Shown here: one piece after another, positions 1 to 12,200 of the stretch | Layout of the letters: each line of letters begins with the position of its first letter | Numbering within the stretch: the stretch's first letter is position 1 | From: Aurelia coerulea | Taxonomy: Eukaryota > Cnidaria > Scyphozoa > Semaeostomeae > Ulmaridae | Length of the DNA stretch: 64,000 nt | Direction of reading: 5' to 3' | Assembly: GCA_039566865.1 (NCBI GenBank) | Contig: CM076960.1 | Span: forward strand, 19,264,501-19,328,500 | Notes under the pieces: model-generated | What the model was told of the DNA's origin: nothing | The model's database searches: none | The model's input: the letters and a program-made list of their open reading frames with translations, nothing else | Translations under genes and position numbers: made by a program

Positions 1-842
1 TTGGTGACAGAACCCCTTTAATTCAAAATCTTATGAGATAGGTCTTACAAGAAACTGTTTTTCATTGATGTGGTGTCAGTTGGTTGAAATTTGCATCTTT
101 CATTTTTAATTGAAAGTAATTATCTATCCTATTTCCCCTCTTTGACAAACAATTGATGCACAGAAAGTTTCATACCTTGTGCCTTAAAAAAGTAATCCTG
201 TTTACAAAATCACCAAAAATTGATTATCAAAACTATAATAAAACTCCCTTTTTGATTTATTTTGTTGATGGCTCAAAAATATTTGAAGATGACAAATTTT
301 TGTTTCGAATAAATAACAGTAAAAAAGTACACCTTAAAGAACATTGGGCTACATTTTTAAGCAAAGTAGCCAAGTTTGCCAAAGAGCCAAAATTTTCAGA
401 TTTTTTGGATCCTTGAAGTCTCCAATGATAGTGCATGCTTCTTTCTGTCATTTATGACCAAATTAAAAGCTTAATATGCACAAGAAAATCGATTTGGTAA
501 TTATCAGTGCTTTTTGGACTATGATTCAAAACTAGGCAACCTTAAAAAGAGCTAAACTTGCTCATTTTAAAATCAGTTACAAAATGTATTGGAAAAGAAT
601 TTGGTCCTCAATCATCTTGCCAAAAAAAGGTCCGGCCTGTAATAATTTTGTGACTTTTACAACAGGAGTACTTCTTGGGACACACAATTGTGCCTTTAAA
701 ACTTTACAATCTACTCAGAAGAATTTCTGCAAGAATAACAATTAGCCTTTGACCCATATGAAAAGGTGGGCATTTTTGCAAACAAGTTTACTCTATTTCA
801 AACTTCTATCTATAGATGAAAGGATATTAATTTTATATATAC

Positions 843-953
843 CTCTTCTCCAAATTGTTCTGCTATGTATAATCCCATGGTTCCATATGCATCATAAATT
901 TCTCGTTTGCTTGGATCAGAAAGTATGGCATTTGCTTGGTTGATGCTTTTGAA
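843..953 (-). CDS. DNAJC5: DNAJC5 coding exon 4 (J-domain end and linker)
   Basis: The 111-base exon encodes 37 residues, from [20 protein letters not shown] to [11 protein letters not shown]. This matches J-domain helices III-IV and the conserved linker just before the cysteine string. The acceptor is ttgtag and the donor gtatat. The next expected exon (NTYF... and the cysteine string) is not in the remaining 842 bases. Confidence 0.92.
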
Positions 954-3900
954 CTACAAGAATATGACAAAGACATCAATGACTAGAAACACATTCAAAA
1001 GGTTTCCACAACAATTCCTATACCATTGGACATAACATGTGCCAGCTTCGTTTCCCTGGGCCCTTGAGTTCCTCTTATTCCATGTTTTCCCTCTTACTTT
1101 GATTTCTGAGTGCGAATTATATAAATTTTCTTCTGATAAAATAGATACACCATGAATGGGCCTGAAGTGGGATGGGAAGAAGGATGATACTAGAAGAATA
1201 AAAGCCAGAGGAATGATACATTATCTAAAGTGTATGGCATTGCCCCATTGCCTTTTTAAAATCAAGTAATATCTATCCCTTTCTACCCACAATGTATAAT
1301 ATTTAAATCTATAAATAGTTAATTATTGCAAATGAAAGTTATATGAAACCAAAAACCCATAATAATCTTGATAAACCATTTTGCGGAGGTAAATGTGGGC
1401 CACACCTAAAACCCTGATAAAACAGATTCTTAGATTTTCCTTGCAACTTAAGAGATGAGTCCCTAAATCCCCAAATAAATGGGTAGTTTGCAGGGGGTAC
1501 TCAATGAATTTTTGACTATTTTTAAGAGAAAAGGATTGAAGCTGTGGGGGTGATTATTTTGGAACAGATAAGATTATGATGTACTTTAAACTGAGCTGCC
1601 GCTTTTGATTTGGTGGTTATAGCACTGTGAACAGTTCCAACAGGAAGGGGTTAAGCTAACATTAAAATGATTGCCACAAGGTGCGCAAAAAAAGTTCAGA
1701 CATTTGAAACATCATAGTTCCTGGAGTATATACTGGGTGGATTTGAATAAATCTTTGTTGATAGCAGAAAGACTAAAGACATTTGTGTGATCTTCTTCTG
1801 AATATTGAAACTATAGGTAAATTCAAGATATTACAAAAAATCCTTGTTTGCAAAATGCCTCAAAAAGGGTCTAGAACATTGTAAAAACTTCTCAAAGCAA
1901 ATACAAAGTACATTTTTTCACGGGTATTACATAGTGCCTGCGTTTTGGCACTCATTCAAAATCACCTGCTGAGGACACAAGTCCAAAAGGCCTAAATGTG
2001 TTAAATATATCTTAGTACTTTTTTTGTCATCCAACCTCTCTACTTCAAGTTTATATTCATTCATATGGGATCAAAATCTCTGGTATTTATTTGCGAATTC
2101 ATTACCTATGTAATGATGCTTGAGAGGGATTAAATTTCTCTGTTATTGTTCTATGTGTGAGAGATTCCTTACGATTCAATCACGTGTTCTGAGCCCTGTT
2201 TCCTCCAATCCGCAACAAACAGATTTTCAGAAAGTAAAATTTAGCTATATTTTCTTTCCTCGCAAACCTACAAGAAAAATCACAAAAATACCTCAGTCTT
2301 TCTGCTATCAAGCTAAATTTGATTTATTCAAATCCATCCAATCCTGTTGGTGGTACAATTTTTTATAGGCCTCTATATATTTTACAGTACATGCCTGGTA
2401 AAAAGGATTGAGATCTTGCAATCAGCATAGCAATGTGAAAACTATGTTCTCGTGTATTTGTAGCCTGCATGCAGTCTTTCTTTTGTAAATTGAAAGAACC
2501 AGAAAGTAGAAAGACTGCGCATCACCAAGATATTCATTGTATGGCTGACTCAGCAAAATGAAATTATTCAATGTAATCTTTTCAATCAAACTGTTCAATT
2601 TTAAACAAACACAAAACAAAGACGCTACGTAAGCTTATTGTGTTGCGGTTCAGAAAATCTCTGACCAGGTTTTAATTGGTTAATATCACAATGGATCTAT
2701 TCATTAAAATACCAATACCAATAATCGCTTACAAGTGCGCAGCTTTCTACTTTCCCGTTTTTAAACTTTACACAGAGGAAAGACTGCATGCAGGCTGGTA
2801 TATTTGATAATAAAAAAATCTGAAAAACTGAAAAATAAACTCACCCTTTCTGTTGCTTCTGGATCATTTGGATTCTTATCAGGGTGATGCTTCAAGGCCA
2901 TCTGTAAAAAAAAATTGAAGGTTTTTTAGATATATAGGTCAGGTGATCAAAAATAATAACTGGAAACAATCTGCTGTATTAGGTAACACAATCATCAATG
3001 AAAGTGATTCAAACAATGTTGGAATCAGCGAATCAGTCCCAAAATGCAATGAATTGTACTGTTTTCATTGTATATACATTGGTTTAGTTGGATTTAATGA
3101 AAGCAGCAAGAACAATGACTTGTCAAAAGATTTCAAAGGGAGCTTAACTAGTGTGAGATTATGGGGACTATTTTAGGTCAGATTTTGGGAATAGGCAGCT
3201 TAGATGAAATGAAACTGAAACTATAAAAAATTTCAAAACAAGGAACTGCAGATAAACAGTTTCATGATGCGTGCAAATATCTCTTTGCACAACAAGATAA
3301 AGTTAGTAGCGGTCTGTTTTATTTTCAAATAATTTTCCATATTCCTTGATGTGCAGGATTCTTATCATTAATATAAATAATTCTTGTCATGTTAATGTGC
3401 GCAAGGCCTGTACTGTGACTTACCTTTCTGTAAGCCTTCCTGATTTGGTCTGGGGTTGCATCTTTGTCAATCCCAAGAATATCATAAAGTGACTCTCCTT
3501 CCTTCCTGCAAATAGAAGAGCAAACACTCACTGCATGTCTGCATTTTAGGATTGAAAAGTTCAAGATTTTTATTTGACCCTCCCTTAAGTTCAACTTTTC
3601 ATCAAGGCATCGACATATCATCCTTGCAGTCAAAAAAGAAATAACTTTATAAACTACATTGCATCTAACTTGCTTCTCTAAATTTTTTCCTTTTCCATTG
3701 CATTAAGGCTTTTTTCTATGCAATCAAAAATTTTACAGTTGAATGAGGTACTTTGGACAATATATGAGCTACTGTACAACACTACAAGGAAGATACAAAA
3801 AAGGCTGAAAGGCTTGTTAAATTGACATTTTACAGCTCATTTTGAGAGATGACTTCCCTTTTACAAATTGCCAAAATATTTTGATTGCTTAGAGCAAAAT

Positions 3901-4970
3901 TACTAAGCTATGAAATACTGTATACAAATTTCATCTTTCCAAGTTAAAGTAATGAGCAGTTTTAATATTTGTACAAAGATTATATAAATTTTAAAAAAAG
4001 TAGCAATGGTTTTATTGAAATAGGTACTTTTTGGAAAGCTTCTTGATGAAAGATTTGCATTGAAAAGAGAATAAAGATCCTAAAAAGTCAAAATCCAGAA
4101 GATGTGGAGGATTTCTTCTTCATCCATGGCTAGAATTATTTTGAGATTGAAAGTGTGCAGCAGAGACATCCACCGCATAAGGCAAACTTGTAATCTATGC
4201 TTGGATGCTATTTTGAAATAATATACTCCTCCCTTTTGTTTCTTGAAGATGGAGAGAGAAATACACTCTTTGAAAAATTTCATTCACCCATTTGCGATAA
4301 ACTTTTACTAACTGAAGTGTCAAGTCATCCATCCCCCGACCCTTTTACAACCCAATCAAAAATTACTGCAGTCCAATTGGATTTCAGTCAATAATTTCCT
4401 TGAATACAGAACTCAAAATTCAAGCAGATCATTTCACATTTCACAGTTATTTCAACAATTCATTGAGAATGTTTTGCTGCCCTACCAACCAAACCACAGC
4501 AAACAATAATCACAAAGGTGTTGTGGGGGAGTGGTGAAATACTTTCACGGCCTGAGCACAGTCAGGTAGACAGGGTTCAAGCCCCACTACTTTAGCATCA
4601 TGGCAAAGGGTTGATGAGGACTCAATTAGGTCTTTATCTACTTCTGTGATCCAAGCCCTTGTCACTAAAGCAACACTTCACCTTTTCACACAAGACACCT
4701 GTATGTAGACAGGGGTGGATACATGGCCTCCTATTCACGGAATAATTGGGCCTTGTTGTGTTGAATGTAAATTCCTTGAATGAACTAAAGACTGCCCATT
4801 TTACAATAACCCTTTAGTTATTTCAACAATGCATTGAGAAAGTTTTGCCGGCTCCTTACGAACCCAACCAAACCATACCACAACAGGGCACAACAATCAC
4901 AATGAAATGGGCATGGCCTAAATCTGTCTACTCACTCTTTTTCATGCCCATGTCCAAATCTTCCAGCCAT
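843..4970 (-). CDS. DNAJC5: DNAJC5 / cysteine string protein, 5' part (four coding exons; 3' end outside window)
   Basis: Cysteine string protein is a J-domain co-chaperone that works with Hsc70 on secretory and synaptic vesicles to keep SNARE proteins folded. I assembled complement(4,936-4,970; 3,424-3,505; 2,845-2,901; 843-953). Every junction is GT-AG and the frame stays open for 95 residues. The short N terminus leads into [15 protein letters not shown] (about 15-29), which is the cysteine string protein signature at the start of the J domain. The HPD catalytic motif is at 45-47 within [13 protein letters not shown]. Helix IV and the linker read [10 protein letters not shown] and [11 protein letters not shown] (to residue 95), again as in DNAJC5 and unlike general DnaJ proteins. 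The cysteine string and C terminus are not found in 1-842 and should lie to the left of the window. Invertebrates usually have one such gene; vertebrate DNAJC5B and DNAJC5G are paralogues. Confidence 0.92.
954..2844 (-). other. DNAJC5 intron 3
   Basis: AT-rich intron between the HPD exon and the linker exon. I see no coding exon, tandem repeat or inverted-repeat element in it. Intron 2 (2,902-3,423) and the intron left of 843 also show nothing I can name. Confidence 0.7.
2845..2901 (-). CDS. DNAJC5: DNAJC5 coding exon 3 (HPD motif)
   Basis: This 57-base, phase 0-0 exon encodes [19 protein letters not shown] (19 residues). It contains the His-Pro-Asp motif needed to stimulate Hsp70 ATPase activity. 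The acceptor follows a run of T on the minus strand and the donor is gtgagt. Confidence 0.93.
3424..3505 (-). CDS. DNAJC5: DNAJC5 coding exon 2 (J domain, helices I-II)
   Basis: Acceptor ttgcag at the right end and donor gtaagt at the left end bound 82 bases: one base completing the previous codon plus 27 codons. The peptide runs from [11 protein letters not shown] through [13 protein letters not shown], the first part of a cysteine-string-protein J domain. It ends in phase 0. Confidence 0.93.
4445..4519 (+). repeat. Flank copy 1 around the SINE-like element
   Basis: About 75 bp beginning agttatttcaacaattcatt recurs, diverged, at 4,816-4,904 in the same orientation on the other side of the SINE-like element. 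It is far too long for a retroposition target-site duplication, so it looks like a small segmental duplication or part of a composite repeat. Confidence 0.7.
4519..4800 (+). mobile_element. tRNA-derived SINE-like element in DNAJC5 intron 1
   Basis: A tRNA-like head starts near 4,519. An A-box-like stretch (tggggGAGTGG) lies near its start, and a good B box, ggttcaagccc, sits at 4,574-4,584, both as in RNA polymerase III internal promoters. The T-arm can pair only partly and the acceptor ends do not pair, so this is not a functional tRNA. About 200 bp of unrelated body follows. No poly-A tail or short target-site duplication is clear. It is antisense to DNAJC5. Confidence 0.5.
4816..4904 (+). 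repeat. Flank copy 2 around the SINE-like element
   Basis: Diverged second copy of 4,445-4,519 (agttatttcaacaatgcatt, then accaaacca and acaatcaca blocks in the same order), with small insertions. It ends about 30 bp from the DNAJC5 exon 1 donor. Confidence 0.7.
4936..4970 (-). CDS. DNAJC5: DNAJC5 coding exon 1 (start codon)
   Basis: The exon encodes [11 protein letters not shown] plus two bases of a glutamate codon, followed by a strong donor (gtgagt). The ATG at 4,970 was chosen because this donor leaves phase 2, exactly what the next exon needs (it starts with one G completing GAG). The joined protein has about 15 residues before GESLY, close to the family's short N terminus. There is no other evidence, such as a transcript, for the start. 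The 5' UTR should run rightward from 4,971. Confidence 0.75.
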
Positions 4971-6371
4971 GCAGCGTCCTCACGTTATCCTACAAGAGCC
5001 TTCAAGGCTCTGTGTCTCTTCTAAATATTCTTCAGGGCTGCTTCCACGCCGATCTAGCCAATATCTTGTGCATTTACATAAGGAAGTTTTTATTGCCCTT
5101 CGAATTTCCTTTCGCCTTTCTTCATTCTTCACGAGACCAAATCCTGAATATGAGATCACTTTCGTTACCAGCCCTCCTTTTGTTTTTATTGCTATTTCGG
5201 AGGCCAATTGAAAAGAGGAATGGCGGACGTAGGATAGGTAGAAATACGGACTTCATCTGTCCTCAAAATCTGAATTGAAAGGTGGCTTTTGGCGTTTCAT
5301 TATCAATAGAATTGAAAGAGTGGGGTAGACCGTTTCCCAGACTCGAAAAACAAGCTAACACTTGTCTGCTATTTGGGAATCGAAGAATACCGGGTGTCTT
5401 GTTTGAACAGTTCCAGAAAAACGACCATTCGTTTTCAGCTATTTATCCATTAAAGTGAATGAACGGAGCTAAGAGGAGGTCATCTATAAATAGGGCATTG
5501 AAAACTCCTACGCATGTTATTGTTCCTCTTGCTAAACAATATCCATGATCGTCTCGAAATCATCAAATACAATAGGCTAATAATAGAATACCCAGACTCC
5601 TTCCGCACGGGGCTTTTATCTCCGTTGATTCTCTTTAACAGATCTAGTTTGGGCGTTGTATAGTAGATTCCTATTTGGATTCCTGTTTGGATGATATGCA
5701 TTCTTCTTGAAATGGCCGCTCAAGTCGGGAAATTTCTTTGGGACACCAAGCATAGGATCTTGAAGAAAGTCGGACACAATCCAAAACTAGATTTCAAAGC
5801 TTCATGGCTTCCGTAATTAGTTTCTGTTGTTTTTATTGGAAGGCTTTTTACCAGATGGTCTTCGTTTGAAATGAAGAGTCCAAAGCATTGAAAGTTGTAT
5901 GAAAATAATGAATTATTGAAAAGCAGAAGGATTTTGATTGATACCAACATTATTCTTGCAAGATAACTTTTGATATTTGACTTGTTGCTGATTTACAAAA
6001 ATGGGTGGAGTTTTAATCTAAGTTTGAAGCAAAACTCTGAAGAAAAAAGACGATTCTTGAGAGATAACGTTTATATTAATTGGGTGCAGTTCTCAATCTA
6101 TTCCCTACTGTGTTTGTTTGTAAATTATGCAAATTATACATTCTTCGCATGTATTAAATGGATGTTTTTTGGTCTTCCTAATCCAGTACACACTTATGAC
6201 ATGTAATGGATGCTTTTTGGTGTTTTAAACAGGACTGCAATTAGTGTATTGGTAGCCCTTTGGTTTAATACTGATTGGGTCTCTTTCAACTACTCCAAAA
6301 ATGTCCGTGTCTCAAAGCACTAAAAATATTGGGGCTGGGAGTTCAGGAGTCCTTAACACAGAGCCATTCTC
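4971..6371. other. 5' flank of DNAJC5 and intergenic DNA
   Basis: Likely holds the 5' UTR and promoter of DNAJC5 (minus strand), but I see no convincing minus-strand TATA box, and no start site can be placed. Small open frames here lack codon bias, motifs or splice context. Confidence 0.5.
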
Positions 6372-6622
6372 ATCCAGCGTCCGTTGCAGGGACACAGCAA
6401 TTTCAGACTGCCTGAAAATCAAGTTTGGCCTAAGTGGAAAATATGGATGCACACTGTAGTAATTGACCCACACTGTAGTAGTTGACCCACAGGAAGGTTT
6501 GACTTTGCTTATGACTTTTGTAGTAGTTTAATTACTGCAATATGGATTTATATTTACTACTTAGGCCAAATTTGATTTTCAGACAATCTGCAATTGCAGC
6601 GTGCCTGCAAAGGACCCTGGGT
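6372..6622. mobile_element. Foldback element, about 250 bp
   Basis: Two arms of about 60 bp are inverted copies: 6,372-6,435 (including cctgaaaatcaagtttggcc) and 6,558-6,622 (including ggccaaatttgattttcag). The spacer includes a short direct repeat (cacactgtagta, twice). It has no coding capacity. The shape fits a MITE, but I could not define target-site duplications or a superfamily. Confidence 0.75.
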
Positions 6623-7672
6623 AACAATGGCTTTTTAAAGCTAGTAAAATTCAAACTGTTGGTGTATCTGGGCATTAATCAGCATCAATTATGATCAAAT
6701 TGTTCAAACCTCTGCCTGCAAGCGCCTGCAACTGCTTTTCATTCTCATCTGATGTTTCGACAAGTTTAATCTGGCTGAGCATAATGTTTTGTTTTCTTTT
6801 GAAATCCTTGTCCGTGTTTTCGAAATAAGATTGGGTTCCTTTGTTTTCTTTTGGTATGCATAAAGCTAACATAGTTTAAAATTTTGAGTTTCAGTGGTAT
6901 AACTGTTAGATGTTTACACAACAAGATCCTAGCAATAAATCTTGTTATTCGAACCTGTTTCAATGAAGCTTGTTGGATGTTAGGCCTAGCACAGGTGATC
7001 GACTCAATAGCTGTCTTAAGCCAAGGCAAATTTAAACAGGCCTTCAGCTAAAGTTCAGCCAGTTCAGCGAAGCTTTAAAGGGAATGTGTAATGGTAAACA
7101 GGCCTGTCTATAAGTAAATAAAGAAACACTCAGAAACAGCATTGTTTCATTTGCTATCCATTGTTCACGGCACGTGTTTGACATCATTTACATTGTTTTT
7201 TCTTCGCAAATGCAAGCTTTTAAATCAATAAATCTACCTAAATCAAGACGGTTGTTTGCATGAGCGTGGTTTAGTCAGGCTAACGTGTTCATTGCTTTTT
7301 GCCACATCACCAGAAGCAAGTTTTGCAACAGGGTGTGCAAAGTTTTGTACAGAGCATCGATACCTTTCGTTACCTTTGCTGAATATTCTGCTATGCTTTG
7401 ACGAACCCATATTTATTTGACGAACCCATAAAAACATAGGGTAGTACTTATGCTAAATGATTGTTGGAAAGTCTTGTTATACGAAGCTTAAGAACTGCTT
7501 GCAGTAAGTGTTATGCTGGTGTCGTTTTTCAAAGCACTTTTCAACATGTGTGCTCCTAGATCATTTTTGCTATACTTTCAGTAAAGCATGTATTCTTCAC
7601 AGAAAAGAGCTGACGTTTCAGCAACTCAAAGTACTTTGCTGCTTCTAAGGCCGGGCTTCTAAATTTGAGTAA
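6623..7672. other. Intergenic DNA, nothing recognised
   Basis: AT-rich sequence with only short open frames. I see no repeat array, foldback element or conserved exon. Confidence 0.5.
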
Positions 7673-7828
7673 TTCTTCCTATGCTTCGACTGCCTTCTTC
7701 CTATGCTTCGACTGCCTTCTTCCTATGTTTCGACTGCCTTCTTCCTATGTTTCGACTGCCTTCTTCCTATGTTTTGACTGCCTTCTTTCTATGGTTTGAC
7801 TACCTTCTTCCTATGTTTCGACTGCCTC
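7673..7828. repeat. 22-bp minisatellite, about 7 copies
   Basis: Tandem unit of 22 bp (ttcctatgtttcgactgcct plus tc). The copies differ mainly at the c/t position in tatgcttcg versus tatgtttcg, and the sixth is the most diverged. The unit is not a multiple of three, so it is not a coding repeat in a single frame. Confidence 0.95.
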
Positions 7829-9186
7829 AAGAAGATGATAAGGATAATGACTGAATATCCACTAGAATCATCTTGTTTTGTTTCGTTGTGTTTTATTTAT
7901 TTACGTATTTGTTAGGATAATTTTCAAGTGTTTATCAAGATGATTCGAGATCAATGACAGAATATTCTTCCTTACAATATTCTTTGGAGCTTATCTTCCA
8001 GGCTTTGCAGAGGAAGCCAAACATTGTCTTATATCCTTCAGAGAACTATTATAGAGCTCATGGGCTCATGTGTTGTCATTTCTTATCAACAATCTGATGA
8101 TATCTCTCTTACAAAACTTGAAGATAACGACTTCAGGTTGATAAAGCGAGTTCTTTAGAAGCAATGTTTGGAAGGCAGAATGTATAGAATATCAGCTGTT
8201 CTAAAAATTATGCCTCTTTTTGAACGATAACTTCTTTACATCATACACATTCTTACGTGCTCTGGAGCAAATAAGAGTCTTTCTGGTGATTTGGGCAACG
8301 AAACGTGAAAGATATAGGAATATTCTATTTGATTGCAGAGAGAGCCTTCTTTACTTTGAGCAACGAAAACATGGATGACATTAAAGATTTAAGCTTAGCT
8401 GGAGTAGAAGATTATTAAAAGCGGATAAAATTCATACTTATCCAGTTCTGGATCTGGCATCTTTTCGTATTTGTGTTTCATGTCTGCAAACTTTAATATC
8501 CATCATTCATTGACTTGCTTCATCGTGGAAAACACAAGATGTGTATGAAAATATTGCTACTCTGAATACATTCAAACAAATCTTTATTTGCTGTATCAAT
8601 GTTTCCACCACCATTTACATTTCAATACTGCCTTGATTATGTAGAAAGTTCAATAGCTACTGAGTAGGTTGTAGGGAGTGATTTTAGAAATGTTTTGAAA
8701 TTGAGCGAGTGAGAAATTCAACGTTGAATCACCTGCTATAGGGTGTGTTGTCTTGTCTTGTTGAAAATGCATTTTTCCTTTGTCTTTGTATGCTTATACA
8801 TGATTGCGGATATAAGGTTCCTTCATTCTTGTGGCTAGCTTAGAACAGATGTTCACAAAGATTCTTTTATTATGCTAATTTCTTTTGTTTCTCCATTTCT
8901 TTGAACTGCACGACCGAAAGAGGAGCCATTGTAAAGATATTTATAGTGGGTAGCAGGGTAACAGCGACTTTAATTCTCAGCTATGTAATGAGCAGATAAT
9001 AAAATTAGATATTAATACGTGAAAACAAAAGGAGAATCGTTACGTCCCTTTTTTCTCTCGTTTCTCACTTTATTTTAAGTTTGCGATCGAGAGAGCTAGT
9101 GTAGTCTTTGTGGAGTGTGTTTATTGACTCAATGGCATAAACCAAGTTTCATATCCCGTCCATTGATATTTAGTTTATTACATTCG
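7829..9186. other. Unique left flank of the satellite
   Basis: AT-rich DNA between the minisatellite and the satellite array. I found no gene, exon or transposon structure. The change to satellite sequence near 9,205 is abrupt. Confidence 0.5.
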
Positions 9187-9209
9187 GTAAGTCTTGTAAT
9201 AAGACTTAC
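9187..9209. repeat. Hairpin at left satellite boundary
   Basis: Perfect 9-bp inverted repeat gtaagtctt / aagacttac with a 5-base loop (gtaat). The right arm overlaps the first recognisable satellite sequence (ttacggcaatctg, matching ttacagcagtctg). Confidence 0.8.
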
Positions 9210-9299
9210 GGCAATCTGGGTCGCTTTTTGGGATTTTTTGAGCCCAGCATGCAATTCTGCATCGAAACATTGCTATAAGAAATCAATTAATGGTTCTTT

Positions 9300-12200
9300 A
9301 TAAATTTCTCACCTCAATGGAATAGATGCTTTTCTGTGGTAGTGATTCTCTACCAAATTCTCGCATCTATTGCAATCTATCGCAAAAGTGAAATATCTCT
9401 GCAGCTACTACAGTTACAGCAGTCTGAGTGACTTTTTTGAGCTCAGCATTCTATTCTGCATCGAAACATTGCTATAACAAATCAATTAATGGTTCTTTAT
9501 AAATTTCTCACCTCAATGGAATAGATGCTTTTCTGTGGTAGTGATTCTCTACCAAATTCTCGCATCTATTGCAATCTATCGCAAAAGTGAAATATCTTTG
9601 CAACCACTACAGTTACAGCAGTCTGAGTGACTTTTTTGAGCTCAGCATTCTATTCTGCATCGAAACATTGCTATAACAAATCAATTAATGGTTCTTTATA
9701 AATTTCTCACCTCAATGGAATAGATGCTTTTCTGTGGTAGTGATTCTCTACCAAATTCTCGCATCTATTGCAATCTATCGCAAAAGTGAAATATCTTTGC
9801 AACCACTACAGTTACAGCAGTCTGAGTGACTTTTTTGAGCTCAGCATTCTATTCTGCATCGAAACATTGCTATAACAAATCAATTAATGGTTCTTTATAA
9901 ATTTCTCACCTCAATGGAATAGATGCTTTTCTGTGGTAGTGATTCTCTACCAAATTCTCGCATCTATTGCAATCTATCGCAAAAGTGAAATATCTCTGCA
10001 ACCACTACAGTTACAGCAGTCTGAGTGACTTTTTTGAGCTCAGCATTCTATTCTGCATCGAAACATTGCTATAACAAATCAATTAATGGTTCTTTATAAA
10101 TTTCTCACCTCAATGGAATAGATGCTTTTCTGTGGTAGTGATTCTCTACCAAATTCTCGCATCTATTGCAATCTATCGCAAAAGTGAAATATCTTTGCAA
10201 CCACTACAGTTACAGCAGTCTGAGTGACTTTTTTGAGCTCAGCATTCTATTCTGCATCGAAACATTGCTATAACAAATCAATTAATGGTTCTTTATAAAT
10301 TTCTCACCTCAATGGAATAGATGCTTTTCTGTGGTAGTGATTCTCTACCAAATTCTCGCATCTATTGCAATCTATCGCAAAAGTGAAATATCTCTGCAAC
10401 CACTACAGTTACAGCAGTCTGAGTGACTTTTTTGAGCTCAGCATTCTATTCTGCATCGAAACATTGCTATAACAAATCAATTAATGGTTCTTTATAAATT
10501 TCTCACCTCAATGGAATAGATGCTTTTCTGTGGTAGTGATTCTCTACCAAATTCTCGCATCTATTGCAATCTATCGCAAAAGTGAAATATCTCTGCAACC
10601 ACTACAGTTACAGCAGTCTGAGTGACTTTTTTGAGCTCAGCATTCTATTCTGCATCGAAACATTGCTATAACAAATCAATTAATGGTTCTTTATAAATTT
10701 CTCACCTCAATGGAATAGATGCTTTTCTGTGGTAGTGATTCTCTACCAAATTCTCGCATCTATTGCAATCTATCGCAAAAGTGAAATATCTCTGCAACCA
10801 CTACAGTTACAGCAGTCTGAGTGACTTTTTTGAGCTCAGCATTCTATTCTGCATCGAAACATTGCTATAACAAATCAATTAATGGTTCTTTATAAATTTC
10901 TCACCTCAATGGAATAGATGCTTTTCTGTGGTAGTGATTCTCTACCAAATTCTCGCATCTATTGCAATCTATCGCAAAAGTGAAATATCTCTGCAACCAC
11001 TACAGTTACAGCAGTCTGAGTGACTTTTTTGAGCTCAGCATTCTATTCTGCATCGAAACATTGCTATAACAAATCAATTAATGGTTCTTTATAAATTTCT
11101 CACCTCAATGGAATAGATGCTTTTCTGTGGTAGTGATTCTCTACCAAATTCTCGCATCTATTGCAATCTATCGCAAAAGTGAAATATCTCTGCAACCACT
11201 ACAGTTACAGCAGTCTGAGTGACTTTTTTGAGCTCAGCATTCTATTCTGCATCGAAACATTGCTATAACAAATCAATTAATGGTTCTTTATAAATTTCTC
11301 ACCTCAATGGAATAGATGCTTTTCTGTGGTAGTGATTCTCTACCAAATTCTCGCATCTATTGCAATCTATCGCAAAAATGAAATATCTTTGCAACCACTA
11401 CAGTTACAGCAGTCTGAGTGACTTTTTTGAGCTCAGCATTCTATTCTGCATCGAAACATTGCTATAACAAATCAATTAATGGTTCTTTATAAATTTCTCA
11501 CCTCAATGGAATAGATGCTTTTCTGTGGTAGTGATTCTCTACCAAATTCTCGCATCTATTGCAATCTATCGCAAAAGTGAAATATCTCTGCAACCACTAC
11601 AGTTACAGCAGTCTGAGTGACTTTTTTGAGCTCAGCATTCTATTCTGCATCGAAACATTGCTATAACAAATCAATTAATGGTTCTTTATAAATTTCTCAC
11701 CTCAATGGAATAGATGCTTTTCTGTGGTAGTGATTCTCTACCAAATTCTCGCATCTATTGCAATCTATCGCAAAAGTGAAATATCTCTGCAACCACTACA
11801 GTTACAGCAGTCTGAGTGACTTTTTTGAGCTCAGCATTCTATTCTGCATCGAAACATTGCTATAACAAATCAATTAATGGTTCTTTATAACTTTCTCACC
11901 TCAATGGAATAGATGCTTTTCTGTGGTAGTGATTCTCTACCAAATTCTCGCATCTATTGCAATCTATCGCAAAAGTGAAATATCTCTGCAACCACTACAG
12001 TTACAGCAGTCTGAGTGACTTTTTTGAGCTCAGCATTCTATTCTGCATCGAAACATTGCTATAACAAATCAATTAATGGTTCTTTATAAATTTCTCACCT
12101 CAATGGAATAGATGCTTTTCTGTGGTAGTGATTCTCTACCAAATTCTCGCATCTATTGCAATCTATCGCAAAAGTGAAATATCTCTGCAACCACTACAGT

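Noticed and set aside
153..416. 87-residue plus-strand frame
   Set aside because: No domain, no splice context; it lies in the DNAJC5 intron and its composition is that of AT-rich non-coding DNA.
4519..4600. Functional tRNA gene
   Set aside because: It has a B box but no closing acceptor stem and an incomplete T stem; it fits a tRNA-derived SINE head better.
5485..5493. TATA box (tataaatag, plus strand)
   Set aside because: Good match, but no plus-strand gene starts downstream, and DNAJC5 is on the other strand about 500 bp away.
7243..7437. 64-residue minus-strand frame with fairly balanced composition
   Set aside because: It looks somewhat protein-like but has no recognised motif, no clear splice partner, and a small repeat (gacgaacccata) at its start.
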